From assembly GCF_051622035.1 (NCBI RefSeq), contig NC_135367.1, forward strand, positions 13,196,501 to 13,260,500: a stretch of 64,000 bases of DNA. Direction: 5' to 3'. This DNA comes from Arctopsyche grandis (Eukaryota; Arthropoda; Insecta; Trichoptera; Hydropsychidae). Position 1 is the first letter of the stretch. Every line of letters begins with the position of its first letter. Both the position numbers and the translations under genes were made by a program. The notes under the pieces are model-generated. The model worked only from the letters and a program-made list of their open reading frames with translations. It made no database searches and was not told the origin of the DNA. Below, piece after piece: positions 36,701-47,977 of this stretch.

Positions 36701-38077
36701 TAATTTGATATTATATATATAATAATGTATTCTTAAGAATTAAAATGGCGAATGTGTAGAATTTTTAATTGAATTCATTTTATTTGTTTGATTTGGAATG
36801 TCGCTTTGTAAACGTTTATGCTGAAGTTAAATCATTTTGAATTTTGCATATACATAAAATCGTTTTTAGTGTATTTTAATATATATTTTATTATAAAATC
36901 TGTGGTAGTGTTTTTAAATAATTTAATTACTTTTATACAGTTCAATATAACATATTGTATTATATTAGCATGAATTTCATATAATAACTACCGCCAATTA
37001 ATACAGTGGTTCTTCTACATACATATAATGTCTTCTACTTTTATCAATTCCAATGAAATATCATAAATTTCAATATAATAGCTCGGTGGTTACTTTAATG
37101 CTAACCACCGAGACGTCTCGGTTTCGAACCTCGATTGAAAGTATTTCTGCAGTGCTGCTGGTCGTATTTTGATATCTGTCGCTCCAAGTCGATCATTTCC
37201 TATCAGTGTTTGTCAATTTATCTGATTTCTTTTGTGAAACGGTTCCTCATCAAATTGCCAACTAACCTACCTACTATTTGTAGCCACTCTTTATAACCTA
37301 TAAATTTATATATGTACAAGTTTAAAACCATAACCATTGGGGCAACCTGTAACGTTACCAGGGTAATTTTTTTTTAATGAAATAATAAATATATAAAAAA
37401 ATTGCATAAGTTATTATCAGTTAAATTATGCTATTGCATTAATGTATAATTAATTTAGAGTAAATCATCTCTAAATTCGATGTTATGAATTAAAAAAAGT
37501 TGAAAGTTCAAAACCTCAACAATCTAATTATGTAAATGTATCCACATTTGGAACCTCTGTATTAGTTTCATAAAGACCCATCAATATATCTAGAGAATAA
37601 GTGACTCCAATTTTACCCATGATATATGTATCGTAGTTGCTTTTTGACTTACAGGATTGTCATTTGGATACATCAGTTCTTTTCTCAATTTCTCTTCTTC
37701 ACATGATAATTCACTGTGAATTGTTTTAGATCTTTTTGACTCACAGAATTACCAATTTGGAAGGAGGACGTTTATGTTTCTAGACATAGTGGTGGTGGAT
37801 TTTCGTATAAACTTTGATCATATGAGGAACTTTTAAGTGATAACTGCTCTTAAGTAACTTAATATATAATGTATATAATAATAATATATGAGAAAACGTC
37901 ATATAATATCAATGTTTGCTTGTATGATCAGTATAAATACGATACTTATTCAATAATATAGAGTTAATTATTAACCTTCTCTGTTTCAGTCATGTCATTG
38001 AAGAGATTGACCAGTCAGAATTCGAAGGTTTCGAATATGTGAACCCGCTTTTAATGTCGTTAGAAGACTGCGTGTGA
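24736..38077 (+). CDS. aPKC: Atypical protein kinase C (aPKC), 3' part; upstream PB1 exons not found
   Basis: Exons: 24736-24786, 32075-32160, 32241-33404, then 36432-36547 (or the alternative 34991-35250), then 37990-38077 with stop TGA at 38075. All have GT-AG borders and the phases join (500 residues seen). In order the product shows: the end of the PB1 region ([16 protein letters not shown]), the pseudosubstrate [15 protein letters not shown] with Ala in place of the target residue, a C1 finger with the usual H/C spacing, then the kinase domain with glycine loop GRGSYAKV (~32,600), YAMKVIKK lysine, YRDLKLDN, the DYG variant typical of aPKC, activation loop TTSTFCGT (~33,050) and APE. The tail has the turn motif LTPDD (~36,534) and the hydrophobic motif FEGFEYV, with Glu in place of the phospho-site as in other aPKCs. 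The family acts in the Par complex with Par-6 and Bazooka/Par-3 in epithelial and neuroblast polarity. The exon at 24736 begins with two bases of a split Val codon, so at least one more coding exon lies upstream. I did not find it. Confidence 0.95.
25225..25428 (-). repeat. ACTAGTGGTTTTACC dispersed element, short copy without minisatellite
   Basis: Reverse strand reads GGTTTTACCCGGCTTCGCTC, GGTATTT..AATATAAACCGC and TTAAACATGGCTAATCTAAT, and ends TTTCGAAATTATATATTAG. Both element ends seen at 48.7 and 50.3 kb are present, but the minisatellite between them is absent. Confidence 0.65.
26275..26465 (-). repeat. tRNA-derived SINE, family S
   Basis: Reverse strand shows a good tRNA-like head (GATAGATCAGTGGTAAGAAT and CACGGGTTCAATCCCTGCCC, boxes A and B) then GGCCAGACCTTGGATATGTG, ACTCCAGGTCGCCAGAGTTC and CATCGAAACGGTTCC. 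One of the better preserved heads. Confidence 0.75.
27725..27960 (+). repeat. Dispersed LTR-like repeat, copy 2
   Basis: Same ordered blocks as 9,845-10,310 (TATTGTAGCGTGGACG, TTATTGTT, GGTCGCGAGACCTTATTGG, TTTTTTTGGCGCGAACG) without the inner insertion. No open frame. Confidence 0.45.
27960..28330 (+). mobile_element. RTE-type LINE C-terminal fragment, heavily degraded
   Basis: Contains broken-frame remnants of the same C-terminal region as at 23.6-24.0 kb: ATGGATGAAAGAAATCCTTG (MDER..), CGAGAGAGTGTAAAAGGGTG, a GWMKF/WMDEI-like word and CATCCAGCAGTGGATGG near 28,290, where the intact family reads IQQWM. Frames are broken throughout. Confidence 0.7.
29244..29291. promoter_or_regulatory. Palindrome plus two consensus CRE sites in the aPKC intron
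   Basis: GGGTCA AATAG TGACCT (29244-29260) is an inverted pair of nuclear-receptor-like half sites. It is followed by two full CRE/ATF palindromes TGACGTCA at 29265-29272 and 29284-29291. They sit at the start of a CpG-rich island that runs to about 29,560. Function is inferred from the motifs only. Confidence 0.35.
29733..30062 (+). repeat. tRNA-derived SINE, family S (near full length)
   Basis: Head AGCAGTATAGCTCGGCG..GCTAACCATTGAG and GCCGGGTTCGAACTCTG, body GCTTGGATATTTGTGATTCC, GTTGAAACGGATCC, CCTACCTACTATTTGTCACC. It ends GTCGCCCGGGACAACCAGTA at ~30,040-30,060. It lies just before the long inverted repeat. Confidence 0.75.
30179..30583. repeat. Long inverted repeat (~190-bp arms, 15-nt loop)
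   Basis: Left arm ~30179-30378 and right arm ~30394-30583 are reverse complements, with few mismatches and one 12-nt insertion (CGTACATACTCA) in the left arm. The loop holds a GCGCGCGC run. The element is flanked by identical 10-bp direct repeats CAACAGGAAT (30169-30178 and 30584-30593). It is in a transcribed aPKC intron, so the pre-mRNA could fold into a hairpin close to 200 bp long. The arms encode nothing convincing; the Lys-rich frames on both strands mirror each other. Confidence 0.85.
31305..31440. mobile_element. Small hAT-like MITE, 136 bp
   Basis: Perfect 15-bp terminal inverted repeats CAGTGGCGGCTCGTG / CACGAGCCGCCACTG. The 8-bp flanks ATACATAC and ATACATAT match at 7 of 8 bases. 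Inserted in the last part of the aPKC intron. No coding capacity. Confidence 0.8.
34991..35250 (+). CDS. aPKC: Alternative aPKC C-terminal exon (long version, Cys-rich)
   Basis: An open segment of 86 codons plus 2 bases between an AG acceptor at 34990 and a strong donor GTGAGT at 35251. It starts [10 protein letters not shown] and ends VLTPDD, and so parallels the constitutive-looking exon at 36432 ([10 protein letters not shown] ... HLTPDD). It enters in phase 0 and leaves in phase 2, exactly like that exon, and joining to 37990 gives [14 protein letters not shown]. Between these anchors it carries about 47 extra residues with six cysteines and a basic GQKRK patch. It is much richer in GC than its intron. 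The acceptor is weak and preceded by a (TG)n run at ~34,945-34,957, whereas the exon at 36432 has a long pyrimidine tract. Including both exons shifts the frame and reaches a TGA inside the second one, so only one can be used per mRNA. Function of the insert is unknown. Confidence 0.85.
37080..37372 (+). repeat. tRNA-derived SINE, family S (near full length)
   Basis: Head ATAGCTCGGTGGTTACTTTA and GTCTCGGTTTCGAACC, body GCTGCTGGTCGTATTTTGAT, CATTTCCTATCAGTG, GTGAAACGGTTCC. It ends near CATTGGGGCAACCTGTAACG. Lies in the last coding intron of aPKC. Confidence 0.75.
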
Positions 38078-38370
38078 CGCCACGCCTGTCTGTTGCATCC
38101 TTATAACGATCCCTTCACTCAGGTATTGTAATTCAATCTACATAAATACTTACCATAGTTAACAATCAAAGTCCTCATATTCTTTGAATTTATCGGGTAT
38201 GTTTATGATTCCAGCCGTACGGTGTATATCATCCAGTAGGTCCACCTTGTGATTCTTCATCGGAGGCAGACTACGATGATGTAATAGAAGATTTATCAAG
38301 TCTACAAGTTGAGCCACGTCCCGCACACCGAACCCTACTCCAGCATATGTTTTGCCTACCGCTCAACTGA
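38078..38370 (+). other. Candidate stop-codon-readthrough extension of aPKC (two parts)
   Basis: The aPKC stop is TGA followed by C. After it the same frame stays open for 15 codons (RHACLLHPYNDPFTQ) to a donor AG|GTATTG at 38123. An acceptor at 38214 (ATTCCAG) resumes in exactly the same phase at 38215 with 51 more codons (starting PYGVYHPVGPP, with the acidic stretch DDVIEDLSSLQ) to a TGA at 38368-38370. The composition (Pro, Asp/Glu, Tyr, Cys) does not resemble the surrounding AT-rich 3' DNA. The simple alternative is a spliced 3' UTR that is open by chance. The junction is 45 nt after the stop, too close to predict nonsense-mediated decay. Confidence 0.5.
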
Positions 38371-42100
<3,730 letters not shown>

Positions 42101-42101
42101 G

Positions 42102-42108
42102 TATAAAA
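42102..42108 (+). promoter_or_regulatory. TATA box of the first yellow-family gene
   Basis: TATAAAA, 128 bp before the chosen ATG at 42236. A start site near 42,132 would give a leader of about 100 nt that contains a 19-codon upstream frame. Confidence 0.45.
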
Positions 42109-42142
42109 GTGATCCAATTTATTAATTTTGCAATAAGAAAAA

Positions 42143-42202
42143 ATGCTGACATTTGTCAATAATGTTCTACTTTTGATGTTTGGTTTAAATTTTGAAGTAT
42201 GA
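42143..42202 (+). other. Upstream open reading frame (19 aa) before the yellow-family gene
   Basis: ATG at 42143 opens a short hydrophobic frame (MLTFVNNVLLLMFGLNFEV) that stops before the main ATG at 42236. It reads like a second signal peptide. No plausible intron joins it to the main frame, since the gap is only ~37 nt. Confidence 0.35.
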
Positions 42203-42235
42203 AATTTATTAGTAGCCTTCATACAACGGTCTAAG

Positions 42236-43447
42236 ATGGATTTAATACAGTTTTTAAAACTTTTCCTTCTAACAATTACTATCAAGTCTATCAAAACTTG
42301 GGATCTATCCCACTTCAACGTGCAAAATTATTCATTAGTAGACGTGTCGATTTTCAACAACCGTGCGTTCGTTTGCATCAAACCTTTTGAAAACTTTCCA
42401 AATGAGACTTATCCGACGTTAGTGGAAGTGCCGTGGCCGGAGAGCGTTGTGTACCCTCGAATTTTTCCATCTAAAGAATATTTCTCCAAAGGAAATTGTG
42501 ATTACTTTCAAAACATAGTCAGCACTGATGTTGACTCGTTGGGACGAATTTGGATTCTAGACGAAGGTGATGCAGAATTCAAATGTTCAGGAAAACTAAT
42601 TGTATACAATTTGTTCATGAACCGCATTGTACACAAATTCGAAATCAAACGATCTAAATTCAAGCTTTCCAAAGTGATCGTAGATACATCTCCGTTACAA
42701 CTGAGCCAGAAAGCTTACGTCGGTGTTCATAATAAAAACATATTGTACGTTTGTCGTACAACTAGCACTAGATGCAATTCGATGCATCTTAAAGTGACTG
42801 GTGGGCAAAATCTCAAAAGTAATTTAGTATCCACTGAAAGCATAGCACTGTCTAAAAGAGATAAAACTTTATATGCAACATCTTCTACTGGGCTTGGATT
42901 GTATAAAATTAATTTGGAAACATTGCAAAATAGAATTTTTCTGGTGAGTAATGTATTTGTTTTTCTATAGAAATTTTAACAAAAGTTAATTAGAGCATAT
43001 ATTAAACAATTGAAGCGTTTTTTTTTTTTATTATAGATATTAAAATTTGTATTCATTTGTTTATGTAGGAATCAGATACAACTCTAAGTGCGCAATATGT
43101 TGGAGATAAACTCGGAAAGTCTCGTGGACTTTTGATGCATCCACAACATGGTCTCTGCTATTATCTCGTTAGAGATTTTGCCATCGTTTGCTGGAATATG
43201 ACGTGAGAATATTTTACATACAATACATTAAAGATATACACATATTTACTGTCGTTTAACGTTACTAAAATTGTATATTTTCAGACCACCACTTCAAGCG
43301 GAAAATCACAATGTACTGGAACAGTCTTACGATAAATTACCCAATGTCGTACAGCTTATATCGGACACACCTGGCAACATTTGGGCTGTAGTGAATCCAG
43401 ATATCGGCTCTCAGCCGAAATGCGTTAAAATAATAAACCATTATTAG
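42236..43447 (+). CDS. Yellow/MRJP family protein, divergent short member
   Basis: Three exons: 42236-42943, 43069-43202, 43285-43447; phases join and give 334 residues ending ..KIINHY. N-terminal signal peptide (MDLIQFLKLFLLTITI). Family marks: NNRAFVCIKPF, the GNCDYFQNIVSTDVDSLGRIWILDEG block (compare EGNC..Q..VD..G.LWVLD in the neighbours), SRGLLMHPQHGLCYY and the C-terminal SDTPGNIWAVVNP. Members are secreted six-bladed propeller proteins; some act in pigmentation, others in eggshell or cuticle. At 334 residues it is shorter than the usual ~370-400: the segment before NYSL and part of the fourth-fifth blades are reduced. I cannot assign it to a named subfamily. It converges tail-to-tail with the next gene. 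Confidence 0.85.
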
Positions 43448-43469
43448 CTTATCTAAATTTTACGTTTAT

Positions 43470-43892
43470 TAGCCAGCAGCATAGTCGAGAGGCGCCGGGT
43501 TCGATCCCTGGGCCCGGGCCTCGAATGAAAATGAATTTGTATGCTGTTGGTTAGACCTGGATTTGTGACTTCAGGTTGATCGTTTCCTATCAGAGTTTGC
43601 CAATTTTCTCTGATTTCATTGTTGAAACGGTTCCCGGAAAAAAATAGGCTAAAAATCCCTCCTATACGATATGTCACCTATAATTTGTTAATTAATGTAC
43701 AATAAATAAGTTTGTGTACATATGTCTCATTGATTTACGAGTTTTACAGTGTCTCGTAATTCAGTGATTTATATAAAAATGCTGAATTGTAATTTATAAA
43801 TTTGTAATTGGCCAGGAAGGCGCATTGAGGTTTACCTGTAAGGCCTTCCTGGTATATATGTAAAAATAAAAATTAAATTAAATAAAAACTTT
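43470..43892 (+). repeat. tRNA-derived SINE, family S (full length)
   Basis: Begins AGCCAGCAGCATAGTCGAG with box-B-like GGGTTCGATCCCTGGG. Body: GCTGTTGGTTAGACCTGG, GGTTGATCGTTTCCTATC, GTTGAAACGGTTCCC. The tail here includes a hairpin-forming AGGAAGGCGC..AAGGCCTTCCTGG and ends in an (ATAAA)n-type stretch. It lies between two convergent genes. Confidence 0.75.
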
Positions 43893-43984
43893 TCATTTAA
43901 AAAAAATTGTTTTATTAAATAAGTACACAAAAATAAATAGTATTACAAATATTTGGCATGCATATTGTAAATCGTTTTATACTT

Positions 43985-45393
43985 TTACATATCAACAATT
44001 TGATGGATTACTCCGACACCACATGTGTCTCCAAGATAATCTTGGAAATTCGATTGTATTACTTTCATCTTGCCTTTCAATACATCTAGAGCGACTGACG
44101 TTGGCAGAAAACCATCTTCACTAACAAACACCGATCTCAACGTCTCGGGACAGAATTCTTCGTGGGTATTCCAACGATAAATCTCAGGCTCATTCCTATA
44201 CCGGAAATACAATTCATGTTTGTCCACACCTAAGAATACCATCGGTGCTACTTTTGAACCGACATCTGCAAGTAAAATAATTAAATACAATTCAAGTGAT
44301 AAAATACATACATATATGAAACAAACTAATAAGAAACAAAACCTATAATTTTTCCTCTCTGTTTTCCTTTTTTCAAATAATCCGTTTTAATAGAAAATAT
44401 ATTGGGTGAATTCAAATATGTAAGATATAGAGTAGATTTTCCCAAAAGACATTTAGTGATAGCTAAATATAATGTATCAAACGGTTCAACAGTATTGGTT
44501 ACACATTCCGGAAGCACTGCTCGGTATCCCACGTCTTTTTCTATGTCGTATACTAAAATAGCATGTGATGCAGCATCACTGATATACCTTGAATCAAAAT
44601 TTTAATACAATTAGAACTAAATTCTATAAAATAATAATAGCAAGCAATGTTAAATCCTTACAAATGCACTTTCCCTAGAATATCATAATCTACAACAATA
44701 TGTTGCAATCGTGAATTCTCATCAGCCAATGAAGATATATCCAATGTTTTTAAAATTTTTCCAGTAAGAAGAGAGATACATACAACCTTAGGTGGACATA
44801 ATGTACTCGGTGACATTAAATTATTTACTACTCCGGAATCTAAAACCCAGAGAAAGCCCTGAAAAAAATACAAATAATCAGAAATTTTGAGATTAAAATG
44901 GAATCATATAACAAATTTAAAAAATTTCGTTTTACGAGGTGATCTTTATAAAAATCAACGGCATTTTGAATCGCTGCACAATTTCCTTCTTCGTGGTCTT
45001 CTAAACTTGGATAAGGATCGAATACGGGCTCTCCCAACTTCATTAACTTATCATATATAACTAACGAACACGGATTTCCTCTTTTGAATCTGTGAAATAT
45101 AAACATAATATTAAAATCAAACTGCTTTTGCTTGGTTTAATACACAATGTGCAATAAATATACCTGGATGTCAACAGTATAATTTTATCGAGATGAAAAG
45201 CTGCTTTAGTTGCTACGATATTTTTCGAAATATATTGCCCCGTAGCTGAGCTTAGTTTTTCAATGCTATTTGAAGGGAAATTGATCGGTCCACCCTCCCA
45301 AGTTAATGCCGTTGTCTCAGGACACAAGTTGTCGATCAACGTTGCAACACTACATCCAAAACATATATTTAATACAGCTAATAAAATCTTCAT
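43985..45393 (-). CDS. Yellow family, yellow-g/yellow-g2 type (gene B)
   Basis: Five coding exons on the reverse strand: 45164-45393, 44936-45089, 44662-44858, 44343-44587, 43985-44265; every junction keeps the frame (368 residues). Signal peptide MKILLAVLNICFGCSVA. Key blocks are LTWEGGPINFPS, EEGNCAAIQNAVDFY, LGFLWVLDSGVVN, PPKVVCISLLTGKI, YISDAASHAILVYD, LYLTYLNSPNIFSIKTDYL and NEPEIYRWNT. The layout and the WEGG..P..YISKNIVATKA start match the yellow-g/yellow-g2 subfamily, linked in flies to eggshell (vitelline envelope) integrity; I lean to yellow-g2 but cannot separate the two. I start at 45393 rather than the in-frame ATG at 45435. A good acceptor (CATTTTAG) lies between them, a matching donor (ATAAG|GTATGT) lies at 45491, and a TATA box lies at 45581, which together indicate a 5' UTR intron. 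Confidence 0.9.
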
Positions 45394-45404
45394 TTTGTCA
45401 CCAA

Positions 45405-45491
45405 CTAAAATGCATGAAAAAATTAAAAAAAACATACGTATTTAAAATGTTTTAGATTTTGATATTATTAATCGACAACAATTCAACATAC
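45405..45491 (-). other. 5' UTR intron of gene B
   Basis: On the reverse strand the donor is TATAAG|GTATGT (exon ends at 45492) and the acceptor is TGCATTTTAG (exon resumes at 45404), 87 nt, 11 bases before the ATG. It decides the start codon, because the longer in-frame ATG at 45435 falls inside it. Confidence 0.65.
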
Positions 45492-45580
45492 CTTATATGA
45501 CCAGATAAAAATGTTCAATTATTCAATGAAAACATTTGTATTTGCCGCCCGACCAAACTAAAATCCAATTTGATACAGTT

Positions 45581-45590
45581 TTATATAAAA
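45581..45590 (-). promoter_or_regulatory. TATA box of gene B
   Basis: TTTTATATAA on the reverse strand, about 90 bp before the 5' UTR donor. It would place the start near 45,555 and give a first exon of roughly 65 nt. Confidence 0.45.
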
Positions 45591-46004
45591 ATGTAAGTGT
45601 GAATTTTTCGCAAGATAAGTGATTTATTTTTTGCATTCATACATTGATGTGTACTATATATTTTTAAAGTCGGCATACGTGTTTTCCACCGTTTTCAATG
45701 GTCACGAACGTTTTAGCTTTTCATTGTAATGACAAAGCTGTTTTTATTGCAATTAAAATTTACATTCAAATTTAAATCATTTTCAATTAAAAAATGAATA
45801 TAAAAACTTATATTTCAAATTTCCATTATATACAAATCTATATATAGTGGTTTTTAAATAAAAATAAAGAAGTGATCTGGTGCAATCTAGCCATCTCGTT
45901 CTCCGGCGATAGGGTATTTTAGACTATACTCGTTGCGGGTGAGGAGGCCCCATGTTGAGGATTTTGTAGATTGATTTCATTGACTTATAAAACTTATGAC
46001 TTAT

Positions 46005-47440
46005 TATACATCATCATCTACAGTCGTTCACCATCCACTGCTGGATGAAGGCCTCTCCAACACGCTTCCAATCGTCTCTGTTTTGCGCAACTCTCATCCA
46101 TCTCACCCCACACATTTTCCTAATTTCGTCTACCCATATTCCCCGCGGTCTTCCTTCTACCCTTTTGCATTCTCTTGGGTGCCATTCAAGCACTTCTTTT
46201 GTCCACCTTTCGTCCATTATTCTAGCCACGTGGCCCGTCCATTGCCATTTCAATCTATTTACTCTATCCACTATGTCCACTACCCTTGTTATACTTCTCA
46301 CCCACCTGTTCCGCTTCCTGTCTTTCCTCGTTATGCCTAGCATACAGCGCTCAATACTTATTTGAGTGCATTGGACTTTGTGTAGCATCTTGGCGTTCAG
46401 TATCCAGGTTTCACATCCATACGTCATCACTGGCAAAACGCATTGTTAGAAGATCTTTTTCTTCAGGCAGAGTGGCATTTTTGATTGAAAAACAATATTC
46501 ATTCGTCAAAATGCACTCCATCCTAATTTCATACGTCTCTTTATCTCTTCATCTTTACTACCGAACATGTCAATTATTTGACCTAAATATAAATAATAAT
46601 TTACTACTTCTACTGGTTTATCATCCAATGAGATGCTATCAGACATGCAATAACTATTTAATATTAGTTTGGTATTATCTACGTTAATTTTTCATAGTAC
46701 TTTCCTACTTTCCCTGTCCAGCTGTGTTAGTCTGTTAAAGTAGGTTAGCTGGATCGCGAGCTATTAAAACTGTATCGTCTGCGAACAGAAGATGATTCAA
46801 GAAGCGACCGTTAATTTTTACTTCCAATGTCCCATTCCAAGTTCCTTAAAAATTCTCTCAAGCTCCGTATTGAATAACTTGGGCGAGATGGTATCTCCTT
46901 GGTGGTACCTGAAAGAAGTATAACTGAAGCTGTGGCATTCTCATATATTGCAGCTAACAGCCCCACATAGGGTTCCGGCACTCCCTATGTTTGCAGAGTG
47001 TTAAGTACTGCATTATGACTAACTGTATCGGAGGCTTTTTCATAATCGACGAAACCTAGACACAATGGCCGTTGATATTCGTTGGCGCCCTCGATTAGTT
47101 CGCCAACTACTTGGAGGTGGTCCATTGTGCTGAAATTTGCCCTAAACCCTGCCTGTTATATAGGTTAGTTTTCGTCAAGGATATTCTTCAACCTTTCTGT
47201 AATAGTCTTTGTGAAGAGCTTATAAACCGCTGAAAGCAGACTAATGGTTCGGTAGTTCTTGATTTCGCTTTTATCTCCTTTTTTGTAGATTAAAATTATC
47301 GTTGCGTTGTTCCATCCATCTGGTATAATTTGGTTCTGGATACATTTTCTGAAAAGTTTAGCTAGGATTTTATTTAGGGGGGGAGCTGCCACATTTAAGT
47401 AAATCAATGGGAATATTATCCTCCCCTAGGGTTTTACCAT
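46005..47440 (-). mobile_element. RTE-type LINE, 5'-truncated and degenerate
   Basis: Reverse strand encodes, in order and with stops and frameshifts: the RT finger/palm (IIPDGWNNATIILIYKKGDK, NYRTISLLSAVYKLF; 47,165-47,407), QAGFRANFSTMDHLQVV and LCLGFVDYEKASDTV (~47,000-47,160), FNRLTQLDRESRKV (~46,720), then an intact C-terminal stretch of 140 codons (46,014-46,436: YGCETWILNAKM, IERCMLGITRKDRK, LKWQWTGHVARIMDERWTK, FIQQWMVNDCR). The endonuclease domain is missing. It ends in CATCAT-type repeats at ~46,005. It sits between the divergent genes B and C. Confidence 0.9.
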
Positions 47441-47977
47441 TCCTTGCAGTTTTTCGGAGCATATATGTATGTATATGTACATATACATTTCATTTAAGTT
47501 ATAAAAATGTACATATCAGAAAATAAAGTTCCTGTTTATGTAATTTTTAGAAAAAATTATGACCCAAATTTACAAATATAAAAAAATTCAATGAGGTCAA
47601 ACGTGTTTTGTTTTTATTTAGCCACACCAGTGCATAGCTTGGCATTTTTGTCATGTAAAAATTATATTGCAAATTCACTTCTTTATATGCCGAGAATTCT
47701 CAAAATATTTATATCAAAAAATTTAAATACAGCAACACGGCATTGCTCATATTACTTTGAAAACATATTAAATTTACAATTACAAAACAATAAATCATCA
47801 TTCCGCAGTTTGAGAAACGTTTAGTTTATAACGCTCTTGTTTATATAAGGTAAAATAAACTGTTAAGCGTTTGTTTCATTTAATCTGTTTCATAATATAA
47901 GCGTCAGTGAATCTCATTCAATATCAAATCTCTCACATTTCACACATATTTATTAATAAGTACTTACTTTTTAGAAT
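47441..47977 (+). promoter_or_regulatory. Upstream region of gene C
   Basis: AT-rich, with two candidate core promoters: TATATAA at 47842-47848 and TATAA at 47896-47900 followed by CTCATTCA at 47913. Neither spacing is ideal. No open frame with coding character is present. Confidence 0.35.

Larger units (their letters stand above)
33405..37989 (+). other. aPKC: Introns between the aPKC kinase exon and the last coding exon
   Basis: Apart from the two alternative exons (34991-35250 and 36432-36547), this stretch is AT-rich and holds one SINE (37,080). Nothing else coding was recognised. The donor after the kinase exon is ATG|GTAAGA at 33405. Confidence 0.8.

Noticed and set aside
45394-45435. 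Longer start for yellow-family gene B at 45435
   Set aside because: The extra codons lie in a likely 5' UTR intron, and the ATG at 45393 begins a proper signal peptide.
45996-46365. Open frames on the + strand opposite the LINE
   Set aside because: Antisense shadows of the RTE C-terminal ORF.
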